64,000 nt of DNA from Prevotellaceae bacterium UBA6858 (GTDB lineage Bacteria > Bacteroidota > Bacteroidia > Bacteroidales > Bacteroidaceae): contig DKDC01000017.1 of the NCBI GenBank assembly GCA_002451695.1, positions 46,930 through 110,929 of the forward strand. Reading direction: 5' to 3'. Of this stretch, positions 8,705 through 17,038 are shown one piece after another; position 1 is the stretch's first letter; each line of letters opens with the position of its first letter. A program made the translations under genes and the position numbers. The notes under the pieces are model-generated. The model ran no database searches and was not told the origin of the DNA. It was given only the letters and a program-made list of their open reading frames with translations.

Positions 8705-8965
8705 CGGAAATTATTGATACCGTTAACGGATATGAAACAATCTTGTGGCGTAGCCGGGGAAAAGTAACCCGGCCAAACGGCGGTTGCGGCAAAAATGCAA
8801 AGCGAACAATGCAAGCGCATCCTGCGGCGCGCCCGGCACGCAAAGTAAGGGTGCGCCGTGAACGGTTTTGTTTGCCAATCGTATTAATGTGGAGCTTTTT
8901 TTTACGGACAGGCAAAAAAAAGCGCAAAATTCCCGCTTATTTTTTGCGGTTACCGAATAAAAGAG

Positions 8966-8973
8966 TAATTTTG
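8966..8973 (+). promoter_or_regulatory. -7 box for the exbB-exbD-exbD-tonB operon
   Basis: TAATTTTG with TTTTTGC about 20 bases upstream as a -33 element. It predicts a leader of about 80 AT-rich bases. Confidence 0.65.
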
Positions 8974-9060
8974 TTCGTGCAATATAATAGCATACTCAAA
9001 ACAGGAAATTAATCAATAAATTAAAAATCAAACATTAATCGTAAAACAAAATCATTAAAG

Positions 9061-9903
9061 ATGGAAACAACAGTTAAGTCTCCAAAGGCTTCTCCGAAGC
9101 CTAAGGCAACAAAAAGCGCAGGCTTCAAAGGCGTGAAAGCTGCGTGGCTTGTAATGGTAGTTTGCTTCGTTATAGCATTCTGCTTCTACAAATTCGTTCT
9201 CGGTGCTCCGGGCAACTTCCAGGGCGGCGATCCCGCAAACCAGCCTATTCAGGGCAACCTTCTCGGTACGATGTACAAGGGCGGTTTCATGGTGCCTATC
9301 ATCCTCACCTGCCTCCTCACCGACTTCGCGCTCATCATTGAACGCTACTTCGCGCTTCGCACCGCTTTCGGCAAGACAAGCCTCGTGAAGTTCGTGGAGG
9401 GCATCAAGGCTGCGCTCGCAGCAAAGGACCTCGACAAGGCGCAGAAGCTTTGCGACCAGCAGAGAGGCTCTGTTGCAAACGTGGTTTCCGCAACTCTCCG
9501 CAAGTATAAGGAAATGGAGGCAGACACCGTTCTCACAAAGGAACAGAAGGTGCTCGCAATCCAGAAGGAACTCGAAGAGAGCACTGCATTGGAAATGCCT
9601 ATGCTCCAGCAGAACCTCCCCATCCTCGCGACCCTGACGACCCTCGGTACTCTTTTCGGACTTTTCGGAACGGTGATGGGTATGATTCGTTCGTTCGCAT
9701 CTCTTGCAGGTGAGGGCGGTACTGACTCAGCTATGCTTTCCGTGGGTATTTCCGAGGCTCTTGTGAACACCGCATCTGGTATCGCAACCGCAGCCTTCGC
9801 ACTCATGGGCTACAACTACTACACTAACAAGATCGACAAACTTACGTTCAGCCTCGACGAAGTAGGCTTCACAATCGTACAGACTTTCTCGGCTACTCAC
9901 TAA
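9061..9903 (+). CDS. exbB: ExbB/TolQ/MotA family proton channel
   Basis: The channel subunit of the inner-membrane motor that uses the proton gradient to power TonB. The 280-residue protein has a short basic N-terminus, a membrane segment around 28-48, a second around 77-95, a cytoplasmic helical region, and the paired C-terminal segments (about 180-205 and 228-250). The latter contain the family pattern LATLTTLGTLFGLFGTVMGMI and the GISEALVNTASGIATA motif. It is first in a four-gene operon with gaps of 11-25 bases. Confidence 0.95.
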   Translation: METTVKSPKASPKPKATKSAGFKGVKAAWLVMVVCFVIAFCFYKFVLGAPGNFQGGDPANQPIQGNLLGTMYKGGFMVPIILTCLLTDFALIIERYFALRTAFGKTSLVKFVEGIKAALAAKDLDKAQKLCDQQRGSVANVVSATLRKYKEMEADTVLTKEQKVLAIQKELEESTALEMPMLQQNLPILATLTTLGTLFGLFGTVMGMIRSFASLAGEGGTDSAMLSVGISEALVNTASGIATAAFALMGYNYYTNKIDKLTFSLDEVGFTIVQTFSATH

Positions 9904-9926
9904 TCAACAACAAGAAAGGTTAAATC

Positions 9927-10535
9927 ATGGGACGTTTTAAATTAAAGAAACAAGATGTCTACATAGACATGACTGCTATGAGCGACGTCACTGTCCTTCT
10001 GCTTACCTTCTTTATGTTGACTTCTACTTTCATCAAGCCCGAACCCGTAAAGGTTAACACCCCGGGCTCAGTATCGGACATCAAAATACCGGAATCAAAC
10101 ATCGTTACCATCTTGGTCGAGAAGAGCGGGAAGATATTCCTCTCAATGGACAAGAAAGGCGACCTGATGTCGGTTCTCGACGAAATGCAGGAAAAGTACG
10201 GCGTGGAGTTCGACGCAAAGCAAAAGAAGAACTTCGGGCTTCTCCCCGCATTCGGCATGCCCTTCGGACAGCTGCCCAGCTTCCTCAACGAGGATCCTGA
10301 AACACAGACAGCCTACCTGAAGAGTGCGCAGAACCCCGGCGTCCCGTGCGACAGCCTGCACAACGAGTTTAAGGACTGGATACAGTGCGCACGCGACGTG
10401 AACCCGAACTTGCGCATTGCCATCAAGGCTGATGCAAAGGCTCCTTACAAAGTGATTAAAACAGTGATGAACTCTCTTCAGGACATCAAGGAGAACCGTT
10501 ACAACCTGATAACGGCCTTGAAGACCGAAGAATAA
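9927..10535 (+). CDS. exbD: ExbD/TolR family protein, first copy
   Basis: Partner of ExbB. A 202-residue protein with a short cytoplasmic N-terminus, one membrane helix (about 15-34) that begins with IDMTAMSDVTVLLLTFFMLTS and holds the conserved membrane aspartate, then a periplasmic domain. The C-terminal part (RIAIKADAKAPYKVIKTVMNSLQDI) is the ExbD fold's conserved strand-helix. A long central insert of about 80 residues makes it bigger than E. coli ExbD (141). Confidence 0.93.
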   Translation: MGRFKLKKQDVYIDMTAMSDVTVLLLTFFMLTSTFIKPEPVKVNTPGSVSDIKIPESNIVTILVEKSGKIFLSMDKKGDLMSVLDEMQEKYGVEFDAKQKKNFGLLPAFGMPFGQLPSFLNEDPETQTAYLKSAQNPGVPCDSLHNEFKDWIQCARDVNPNLRIAIKADAKAPYKVIKTVMNSLQDIKENRYNLITALKTEE

Positions 10536-10546
10536 TTATAGATGAT

Positions 10547-11206
10547 ATGGCAAAATTAGGTAGCAGCAAGCAGAAAAAATTTAGTTGCCGCATAGACTTT
10601 ACGCCTATGGTGGACATGAACATGTTGCTGATCTGCTTCTTCATGCTCTGTACATCTATGATTAAGCCACAGACTATGGAGATCAACATGCCTTCGAACA
10701 AGGAGGACATGAAAGAAGATCAGCGTAACCAGGTGAAAGCTTCGGAGGCTGTAACGATACTTATGGACAAGGACAACAAGATTTACTATTATGAAGGTAT
10801 TCCTGAAATCAACACTTTGAAGGAGACCTCATACGGTAAGGACGGTCTGCGCGCGTTCTTGCAGCGCCGCAACGCCGTTGCCCTGAACAAAGTCAACAAG
10901 CTCAAAGAAGAAAGAATCAAGAACGCCAGCTCAGACCCGCGTGTTATGGCACAGCAGGATGAGGCTTTCCGCAAGCGTCTCTCGGAGATAAAGAGCGAAA
11001 AGGGCGTGCCTAATGTTATTATCAAAGCCACGGACGAGGCTATCTACGAGAACTTGATCAATGTGCTCGACGAGATGCAGATTTGCGGTATTGGTAAGTA
11101 TGTGATTGACAAAATCAGCGACTTCGACAAGAAGATGATTGACCACTACAAGGGAGAGCATCCCGAAAGTGCGGCGGCATCTTCCGAACCTGCTGGCGCG
11201 AAATAA
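10547..11206 (+). CDS. exbD: ExbD/TolR family protein, second copy
   Basis: A 219-residue paralogue 11 bases downstream of the first exbD. Its membrane segment begins with IDFTPMVDMNMLLICFFMLCTS, so the conserved aspartate is retained. The periplasmic part carries a charged, probably helical insert (residues ~95-145) before the conserved segment PNVIIKATDEAIYENLINVLDEMQ. Tandem exbD genes are usual in Bacteroidota; the two proteins may form a heterodimer inside the ExbB pentamer, but this is inference. Confidence 0.93.
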   Translation: MAKLGSSKQKKFSCRIDFTPMVDMNMLLICFFMLCTSMIKPQTMEINMPSNKEDMKEDQRNQVKASEAVTILMDKDNKIYYYEGIPEINTLKETSYGKDGLRAFLQRRNAVALNKVNKLKEERIKNASSDPRVMAQQDEAFRKRLSEIKSEKGVPNVIIKATDEAIYENLINVLDEMQICGIGKYVIDKISDFDKKMIDHYKGEHPESAAASSEPAGAK

Positions 11207-11231
11207 AAACAACTAATTAGCGAAGTATATT

Positions 11232-12053
11232 ATGGCAAAAATGGATTTAACATCTAAATCATGGTGCGAAATGGTGTTTGCCGGTCGCAACCAGTCCTAC
11301 GGAGCTTATCAGTTGCGCGCTGAGTTGGGAAAACGTAACCAGATAGCCTTGTTGGTGGTCATTGCACTCATCGTTGTAGGTCTTTTGGTTCCCCTCTTCC
11401 TCAAGTTTGTCATCCCGAAGAAACAGGACGACACGATTACGGAAGTAACCAACTTCTCAAGGCTGAAAGAGGCCGAGGTGAAGGACCAGCACATCAAGAA
11501 AGTGCAGCCCAAGGAGCCTCAGCAGGAAGTGCAGCGCATCAAGAGTTCTATCAAGTTCACCGCCCCTGTCATCAAGGAAGACAACCAGGTTAACGAGGCG
11601 GACGAAATGAAGACCCAGGAGGCTCTCGGTAAGTCGCAGCTCGCAATTTCCATCGCCGATGTTAAGGGTAACGATGAGGAACACGGTCAGGATGTTGCCG
11701 ACCTCAAGGAGGTGATAACCTCACAAAAGGATGAGACAAAGGTTTACACCGTGGTTGAGCAGATGCCTTCGTTCCCGGGAGGTGAGGAGGCACTCTTGAG
11801 ATACATCGGTTCGCACATCAAGTACCCCTCTGTGGCTCTCGAACAGGGCATACAGGGCTTGGTAATGCTGCGTTTCGTTGTAAACCCCGACGGTCATGTG
11901 GGTGAGGTGCAGGTTCTCAAGAGCCTTGACCCCTATTGCGACCGCGAGGCAAAGCGTGTGATTCAGAGCTTGCCCAAGTTCATTCCCGGTAAGCAGCAGG
12001 GACGTGCGGTTGCCGTATGGTACACCTGCCCCGTGCGCTTCCAGATCGACTAA
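11232..12053 (+). CDS. tonB: TonB energy transducer
   Basis: A 273-residue protein with the Bacteroidota-type cytoplasmic N-terminus (WCEMVFAGRNQSYGAYQLR), one membrane helix (about 38-60), a charged spacer and a C-terminal TonB domain (170-273) that contacts TonB boxes of outer-membrane receptors. The C-terminal domain includes MPSFPGGEEAL and GLVMLRFVVNPDGHVG. It closes the exbB operon and is followed by a hairpin terminator. A second gene at about 30.1 kb carries a closely matching C-terminal domain. Confidence 0.93.
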   Translation: MAKMDLTSKSWCEMVFAGRNQSYGAYQLRAELGKRNQIALLVVIALIVVGLLVPLFLKFVIPKKQDDTITEVTNFSRLKEAEVKDQHIKKVQPKEPQQEVQRIKSSIKFTAPVIKEDNQVNEADEMKTQEALGKSQLAISIADVKGNDEEHGQDVADLKEVITSQKDETKVYTVVEQMPSFPGGEEALLRYIGSHIKYPSVALEQGIQGLVMLRFVVNPDGHVGEVQVLKSLDPYCDREAKRVIQSLPKFIPGKQQGRAVAVWYTCPVRFQID

Positions 12054-12140
12054 GGCGACGATTGTGTAAGGACATGAAAAATCCGCCTGTGTTTCACAGT
12101 TTTCGGATTTGAAGTTCCGGCACAGCATAACAATCAGAAT

Positions 12141-12176
12141 AAAAGCCGGCTCGTTTGCGAGTTGGCTTTTATTTTT
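12141..12176 (+). terminator. Terminator after tonB
   Basis: AAAAGCCGGCTCG, a 4-base loop and its near-complement, then TATTTTT. Confidence 0.7.
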
Positions 12177-12250
12177 CAAAACAGGCTGCGAGTGGCGCAC
12201 AGGCACACCCACAGCTTTCATTTCAAACACGAACATTAGAAATACCTATT

Positions 12251-13186
12251 ATGAAAAGAATGATTCTTGTGGCGGCTTCGCTGTTTGCCCTGTTCACGCT
12301 CGCATCCTGCGGCGGGGACAAGAAGCCGCAGGGCGACCCCGACCTCATTACGGTGGCGATTGACGAAACCTTCAAGCCGGTGATGGAAGAGGAGATGCAC
12401 CAGTTCAACCTGCAATATCCCGAAGCCACGTTCAAGCACTATTATTGCAGCGAGTCAGAGGCGTTGCAGATGCTCCTTGACGACAGCGTGCGCTCATGCC
12501 TCGCCACGCGCCAGCTATCCGACAAGGAAAAGGCGTTGCTCCAAAGCCGCAGCCTGAACGTGATGACCGAGCGCATCGCCACCGACGGAATTGCGCTTAT
12601 CGTCAACCGAACCAACCCAGACACGCTTATATCCACAAACGACGTTTTCCGCATTGTAACAGGACAGCTCACCCGCTGGGAGCAGATTAAATACGCCCGC
12701 CAGAGCGGCGAGATACAGCTTGTTTTCGACAACACCCAGTCGTCAACCGTGCGCTATGTGGAGGATTCTATCTGTGGCGGAAAGGCGCTCAAAGGCAATG
12801 TTTACGCCCAAAAGTCAAACGAGGCGGTGATCGACTACATCACCTCCAACCCAAAGGCAATCGGCATAATAGGGGTTGACTGGCTGCGCAACGAAAGCGA
12901 CACCACAAACCTGTCGTTCCTGCCAAAAATCCGCGTGATGAGCGTCAGCAACTCTTCAATCCCTGAAGTTGACAACAGCTACAAGCCTTTCCAGGCCTAC
13001 ATAGCCCTCGGCAACTACCCATACGTACGCGCAGTTTACTACATGACCACCGACCCGCTCATGCAGGGCAAGGCGCGCTACTTCTACCATTTCCTTGCCG
13101 AGCAGAAAGGGCAGTTGATAATAACCAAGGCTTCCCAGCTTCTGCCGTGGATGCGCGTGCAGTTCAAGGAAGTGAACATAAGGTGA
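12251..13186 (+). CDS. PstS-like substrate-binding lipoprotein
   Basis: A 311-residue lipoprotein (lipobox LASC, Cys20) of the periplasmic binding protein fold. Family hints are TVAIDETFKPVMEEEMHQF at the start of the fold, DNTQSSTVRYVEDS in the middle and NPKAIGIIGVDWL, matching the PBP-like domain of PstS phosphate-binding proteins. No PstC/A/B transporter genes are present. In Bacteroidota this gene often follows exbB-exbD-exbD-tonB, suggesting a role outside classical phosphate import. Start chosen at MKRMILVAAS because it begins the signal peptide; the longer frame is not needed. Confidence 0.82.
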   Translation: MKRMILVAASLFALFTLASCGGDKKPQGDPDLITVAIDETFKPVMEEEMHQFNLQYPEATFKHYYCSESEALQMLLDDSVRSCLATRQLSDKEKALLQSRSLNVMTERIATDGIALIVNRTNPDTLISTNDVFRIVTGQLTRWEQIKYARQSGEIQLVFDNTQSSTVRYVEDSICGGKALKGNVYAQKSNEAVIDYITSNPKAIGIIGVDWLRNESDTTNLSFLPKIRVMSVSNSSIPEVDNSYKPFQAYIALGNYPYVRAVYYMTTDPLMQGKARYFYHFLAEQKGQLIITKASQLLPWMRVQFKEVNIR

Positions 13187-13235
13187 GGTTGAAAAACAAG
13201 AAAACAGGAAAACGGAAACAAATCCCTCCTGTCTC

Positions 13236-13270
13236 AAAATCCGCAGTGCTTTCAGGCGTTGCGGATTTTT
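13236..13270 (+). terminator. Terminator after the PstS-like gene
   Basis: AAAATCCGCA and its complement TGCGGATTTTT around a 14-base loop. Confidence 0.65.
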
Positions 13271-13476
13271 CGTCCTGACAATCCCCAAATTGTTTCGCCG
13301 CACCAAAGGTGTTTTTCAAAACATCCTGCATTGCAGAACGTACATAAGCCCTGCCAGTTATGATAGCAGAATTTGCAAGTTAGCCGTTTTATGGTAACTG
13401 TTTGATATGCAGTGTTTTGTGCTAAACATTGAAATAATGCTTAATGATGTGGTTTTCAGTATGTTGCAAGTGGCGC

Positions 13477-13761
13477 AAAAAAGGTCTGATGTAGTTTTAA
13501 TTATATCAGACATAATTTTTCCTGCATAGGACATAGTTTTTCCCATGTCCCATACTGTTTCCGGGGTGTTTTGGAAAGAGCAATCGGTTTGCGCTTTGCG
13601 CCATTTGTAGGGGCGTATTGCATACGCCCTGCGGAGGTGCAAATTACAGATTAATTGATTGCAGTATCATAGTGTGGCGTATGGCGTACAACCAACACGC
13701 AACCGCTCAAACCATGTCCACGAAATCACAAAAACGGCGCACTTCGGGCGTATGCAATACA
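13477..13761 (-). repeat. Composite intergenic repeat, copy 3 (degenerate second arm)
   Basis: Array cores lie at 13483-13493, 13502-13514, 13523-13535 and 13544-13556 with exact 21-base steps. The first arm is at 13607-13630; the second (13745-13761) has lost its outer half. Internal sequence AATCACAAAAACGGCGCA is shared with copy 1. The sequence left of it (TTTTCAGTATGTTGCAAGTGGCG) matches the conserved flank of other copies. The rest of this 657-base gap has only the terminator described above. Confidence 0.88.
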
Positions 13762-13843
13762 CCAAATGGAGACACAACTCTTAGATTGGCAGGGAACAGG
13801 CCGCTTGGGAAATAAACGATCTGGTATGCCCTTGAACTGCGGC

Positions 13844-14344
13844 TTACTTGTAAAACTCTTTCAGCTTTACATATTCTTCGGCAAACCATTCCGCCTCGCC
13901 CGGGTCGGCGGCCTTGTTCATCTTTTTAGCGGGGACTCCCGCCCAAATTTCGTGTGCGCCCACCTTTGTCTTGCCGAGAACCACCGCTCCTGCGGCCACC
14001 ACCGCGCCCTCGCCGATTTCCGCCCCGTCAAGCACCACGGCGTTCATGCCTATCAGCGCACCTTTGCGCACGGTGCAGGCGTGCACTATCGCGCCATGCC
14101 CAAGCGTAACATCGTCCTCCAACACCACGGGAAAACCGCCCGCCTGGTGAATGCAGGCGTTGTCCTGCACATTCACGCGGTTGCCCATCCTCACGCCGTC
14201 AACGTCGGCGCGTATCACGGCCGAGAACCAAACGCTGCAGTCGTCGCCCATGGTGATGTCGCCAATGAGCGTGGCGTTTTCTGAAAAATAGCAGTTCTTT
14301 CCCCATTTGGGGCTTTTATCCTTGAAATCCTTAATAAGAGCCAT
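13844..14344 (-). CDS. Gamma-carbonic anhydrase family protein
   Basis: A left-handed beta-helix protein of 166 residues with hexapeptide repeats throughout. Zinc ligands expected for gamma-carbonic anhydrases are in place: H66 (NACIHQ), H83 and H88 (LGHGAIVH). The arginine and aspartate of the trimer interface (VIRADVDGV) are also present. It may hydrate CO2 or act in a related metal-dependent reaction; many family members are untested. It stands alone with its own promoter. Confidence 0.9.
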   Translation of the reverse strand: MALIKDFKDKSPKWGKNCYFSENATLIGDITMGDDCSVWFSAVIRADVDGVRMGNRVNVQDNACIHQAGGFPVVLEDDVTLGHGAIVHACTVRKGALIGMNAVVLDGAEIGEGAVVAAGAVVLGKTKVGAHEIWAGVPAKKMNKAADPGEAEWFAEEYVKLKEFYK

Positions 14345-14369
14345 AATGTTTTGTATTCTGATTTGTGTG

Positions 14370-14377
14370 CAAAGGTA
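14370..14377 (-). promoter_or_regulatory. -7 box for the carbonic anhydrase gene
   Basis: TACCTTTG on the minus strand, 26 bases before the start. Confidence 0.55.
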
Positions 14378-14571
14378 TGAATTTGCTCTCTCCGGACAAA
14401 ATCATCCGCCGTTGCACGCAATGGGGCGGGAAAGCGGCAGCGCAGAAAAAATGCGGTATTTTATCGAATTTGCAACAGCAAAAACCGGGAAAATATCGAA
14501 GTGGGAAGCCATGATTTTGGAAATTCATCGAAGTTCACGACCCGAAAATTGGAGGTTTGCCGAAGTGTGGT

Positions 14572-14579
14572 TATCTTTG
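14572..14579 (+). promoter_or_regulatory. -7 box for the HNH gene
   Basis: TATCTTTG, about 99 bases upstream of the start. Confidence 0.5.
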
Positions 14580-14677
14580 TGGTATAAATCGAGGTGATTA
14601 TGGTTTCAAAAAGACTTGCCAAACTACGGTAATGCGCCTTTGGGAGACGGCGATAATAATTTTTCAAAGGGGTAAAT

Positions 14678-15454
14678 ATGGTTAACAAATGGACATGGGA
14701 GGAAACTGTTATAGCTTTTAACGTGTACTGTAAAATTCCGTTCAAGGATAGTAGCAAGACAAATCCCCTTATAATAAGGTATGCCAAACTCATTGGACGA
14801 ACTCCAAGTGCGCTTAATATGAAAATTGGAAATTTGGGGCGGCTTGACCCTAAGTTGAAGGAAAGGGGAATTGCTGGCTTGGCGCACGGAGCTAAGGTGG
14901 AGCAAGAGGTCTGGAACGAGTTTTACAAAAATCCGGACAAGTTTGTTTACGAAAGTGAGTGCTTGATAGCCAAATATGCAAAGACGGATGTCTGGAGTGT
15001 GGCAAATATAGATGTTGGCAATTTGCCGGAAGGCAAGGAGCGTTTAGCCTTAGTCAAACAAAGGGTAAACCAGTCATTTTTCCGTTCCGCAGTAATGTGT
15101 TCATATAACAACAGGTGCTGCATATCAGGCGTAGGCAATCCGGAACTGTTAGAGGCTTGTCATATTGTAGATTGGAGCGATGATAAAACTAATCGAAGCA
15201 ATCCGGAAAACGGTTTGTGCCTAAACTCTTTATTTCATAAAGCATACGACAAATATCTTATATCTATAACGCCCGACTATAATGTTATCATATCAGAAGA
15301 AATGATTGAAAGAACTGAAGACGGAACTTTCAAAGATTATCTTCGCGGGCTTCAAAACAGGAAGTTAATCATGCCTAATCGTTTTTATCCGAACCCGGAT
15401 TTTTTGGATGATCATTATAGAAGGTTCTTGAAAAGGCAGGTCACCCTCAAATAA
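14678..15454 (+). CDS. HNH endonuclease, predicted restriction-type (COG3440-like)
   Basis: A 258-residue protein. The N-terminal part (WTWEETVIAFNVYCKIPF, IIRYAKLIGRTPSALNMKIGN) resembles the DNA-recognition region found in a family of predicted HNH restriction enzymes. The C-terminal part is an HNH_2-type nuclease: ACHIVDW (H162), PENGLCLN (N178) and FHKAYD (H187). No methyltransferase or specificity gene is nearby. The coding sequence is clearly richer in A+T than its neighbours and sits beside a tRNA gene, so recent acquisition is likely. Confidence 0.8.
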   Translation: MVNKWTWEETVIAFNVYCKIPFKDSSKTNPLIIRYAKLIGRTPSALNMKIGNLGRLDPKLKERGIAGLAHGAKVEQEVWNEFYKNPDKFVYESECLIAKYAKTDVWSVANIDVGNLPEGKERLALVKQRVNQSFFRSAVMCSYNNRCCISGVGNPELLEACHIVDWSDDKTNRSNPENGLCLNSLFHKAYDKYLISITPDYNVIISEEMIERTEDGTFKDYLRGLQNRKLIMPNRFYPNPDFLDDHYRRFLKRQVTLK

Positions 15455-15534
15455 ACGATAATGAATCTTGATACTCAGATTAGATTTGCAAAATAATTCC
15501 CTTTGCGGATAAGGATATGGTTATAAAGCTAATG

Positions 15535-15564
15535 AAACAGGGCTTCGTTTATGAAGCCCTGTTT
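15535..15564 (-). terminator. Terminator after tRNA-Lys
   Basis: A 12-bp perfect stem AAACAGGGCTTC / GAAGCCCTGTTT with a 6-base loop starts one base after the tRNA 3' end. Confidence 0.75.
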
Positions 15565-15565
15565 G

Positions 15566-15638
15566 TGATCCGCTTGGGGCTCGAACCCAAGACCCCAACA
15601 TTAAAAGTGTTGTGCTCTACCTGCTGAGCTAGCGGATC
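15566..15638 (-). tRNA. tRNA-Lys (anticodon TTT)
   Basis: A full cloverleaf on the minus strand: acceptor GATCCGC/GCGGATC, D-stem GCTC/GAGC, anticodon stem CAACA/TGTTG around CTTTTAA, T-arm TTGGG-TTCGAGC-CCCAA and discriminator A. CCA is not encoded. The anticodon TTT reads AAA and AAG. Confidence 0.96.
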
Positions 15639-15751
15639 GACCTTTGTCTGCCGTTAAGCGAGTGCAAAAATACGGAGTTATTTCAAACCTGCCAAATTTT
15701 TGCCGCTATAATTTGCCTGTGCGCCTGTTTTCTTCATAAGCCGTGTGCGCT

Positions 15752-16891
15752 TTACGCCGTCTTCCCCGCCTTTTCACGCTTTTTCCTGCGTTTTGCCTCG
15801 CGTTCGGCTTCGCTGTCGAGCGGGTCGTCAACCACGTAGTGGCGGTAATAGGATATGAGGATTTGCGTCAGCGGAAGCGCTACAATAAGTCCGATTATGC
15901 CGAGCAGGTATCCCCAGACAGTGAGCGAGAGCAGCACCACGGCGGGGCGCAGTCCGAGGATTTTGCCCATTATGTGGGGTGTGATTATTGAGTCCTGCAA
16001 CACCTGCACCACGCAATACACTGCTATCACGCCCAGCATCAGCATCCAGAAATTCCTGCCAGTGTCAACCGAGCACAGTATGGCGAGCACGGTGGCGGGA
16101 AAGAAGCCCAGGAGCTGCACATATGGTATGAAACTTATCAGACCTATGAAAACTCCCAGCCCCACGGGCATCGGGAAGCCTATTATCATGAACCCGGCGG
16201 AAAACAGCACGCAGTTGGCGAGAGCCACGAGCGCCTGTCCGCGAAAATATCCGCTCATGCCGTTGTCGATGTCGCCCACCACCTTTTGCGCCATGCTTCT
16301 CCTGCTTTTCGGCACGAACCTTATCCATCCTTTCTTCACACGGTCGTAGTCGTTGAGCATGAACACAAGGTAGAGCAACGCCATGAGGGACGACACGACG
16401 CTTATTACCACGTTGGCGGTTGACAGCACCATGCTCCATACCCTCGGCAGGGCCTCCTTAAGCCCGCTGAGCAGGTTTTTCTCGTTCAGCAGCCTCTCAA
16501 TCCGCAGCTTGTCGGAGTTTTCCTGAATGAATTTCTGCACCACCTTTGGCAGGCTGTCGGCTCCCGCGCCTCCCGAAATGTAGGCAATCGCAACATCCTT
16601 AAGGTGAAGCAGCTCGTCGAGCATTGCGGGGATGAAAAAATAGAGAAGCGTGCTTATTGCGCCTATCACTATTGCCAAGGTTACGAAAATGCTCAGCATC
16701 CTGAAATGCAGGTGGCATTTGTACTGGAAGAAGCTCACCAGCGGAAAAAGCATATATGCCAACGCCCACGCCACGACAAACGGCAGAAGCACGGGGCTAA
16801 GGTAGCTGATGAGGAAACAGGCGGCGACAACCACCGCCACGAACATGAGGCCGCGCACAAAGCGGTCGAAATTTATCTCTTTCCCAAACAT
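15752..16891 (-). CDS. AI-2E family transporter
   Basis: A 379-residue membrane protein of the PerM/AI-2E exporter superfamily. About eight hydrophobic segments are present, with the family's C-terminal signature region FPATVLAILCSVDTGRNFW ... GKILGLRPAVVLLSLTVWGYLLGIIGLIVALPL. Members export diverse substrates or act as Na+/H+ antiporters; the name does not prove autoinducer transport. The C-terminus ends in a highly basic tail. It is monocistronic with a promoter box 26 bases upstream. Confidence 0.88.
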   Translation of the reverse strand: MFGKEINFDRFVRGLMFVAVVVAACFLISYLSPVLLPFVVAWALAYMLFPLVSFFQYKCHLHFRMLSIFVTLAIVIGAISTLLYFFIPAMLDELLHLKDVAIAYISGGAGADSLPKVVQKFIQENSDKLRIERLLNEKNLLSGLKEALPRVWSMVLSTANVVISVVSSLMALLYLVFMLNDYDRVKKGWIRFVPKSRRSMAQKVVGDIDNGMSGYFRGQALVALANCVLFSAGFMIIGFPMPVGLGVFIGLISFIPYVQLLGFFPATVLAILCSVDTGRNFWMLMLGVIAVYCVVQVLQDSIITPHIMGKILGLRPAVVLLSLTVWGYLLGIIGLIVALPLTQILISYYRHYVVDDPLDSEAEREAKRRKKREKAGKTA

Positions 16892-16916
16892 GGACGCTGC
16901 AATTGTTTATTCGCGC

Positions 16917-16924
16917 CAAAGTTA
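16917..16924 (-). promoter_or_regulatory. -7 box for the AI-2E family gene
   Basis: TAACTTTG on the minus strand, divergent from the next promoter 85 bases away. Confidence 0.6.
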
Positions 16925-17008
16925 AGACATCTTTTCCCAACGCGGGGGCTTTTGCGCCATTTTAACTCAAAAAACGCCGCGCCGTTTTGCCGCCGTGCAA
17001 AAAACACC

Positions 17009-17016
17009 TAACTTTG
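17009..17016 (+). promoter_or_regulatory. -7 box for the 248-residue lipoprotein
   Basis: TAACTTTG, 23 bases before the start codon. Confidence 0.6.
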
Positions 17017-17038
17017 GAGCAATATTAAAGCGAAGAAA

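Larger units (their letters stand above)
8663..9060. other. Divergent intergenic region with two GC-rich hairpins
   Basis: This 398-base gap separates ilvE and exbB. It holds both promoters and, between them, a perfect GCCGGG/CCCGGC hairpin (8753-8773, 9-base loop) followed by a GC-rich block with a second possible CGGCGC...GCGCCG pairing around 8823-8855. No protein-coding frame is convincing. It could contain a small RNA or a long regulated leader. Confidence 0.4.
14345..14677. other. Divergent gap between carbonic anhydrase and HNH genes
   Basis: Contains one promoter box for each flanking gene. I see no coding frame, repeat copy or structured RNA in the remainder. Base composition falls towards AT-rich on the right side, next to the HNH gene. 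Confidence 0.4.

Noticed and set aside
14307..14597. A 96-codon frame in the gap left of the HNH gene
   Set aside because: It starts inside the carbonic anhydrase gene, runs over both promoters and shows no protein-like pattern.
15455..15751. An integrase attachment site at tRNA-Lys
   Set aside because: No second copy of the tRNA 3' end was seen near the HNH gene or elsewhere in the window, and no integrase gene is present.
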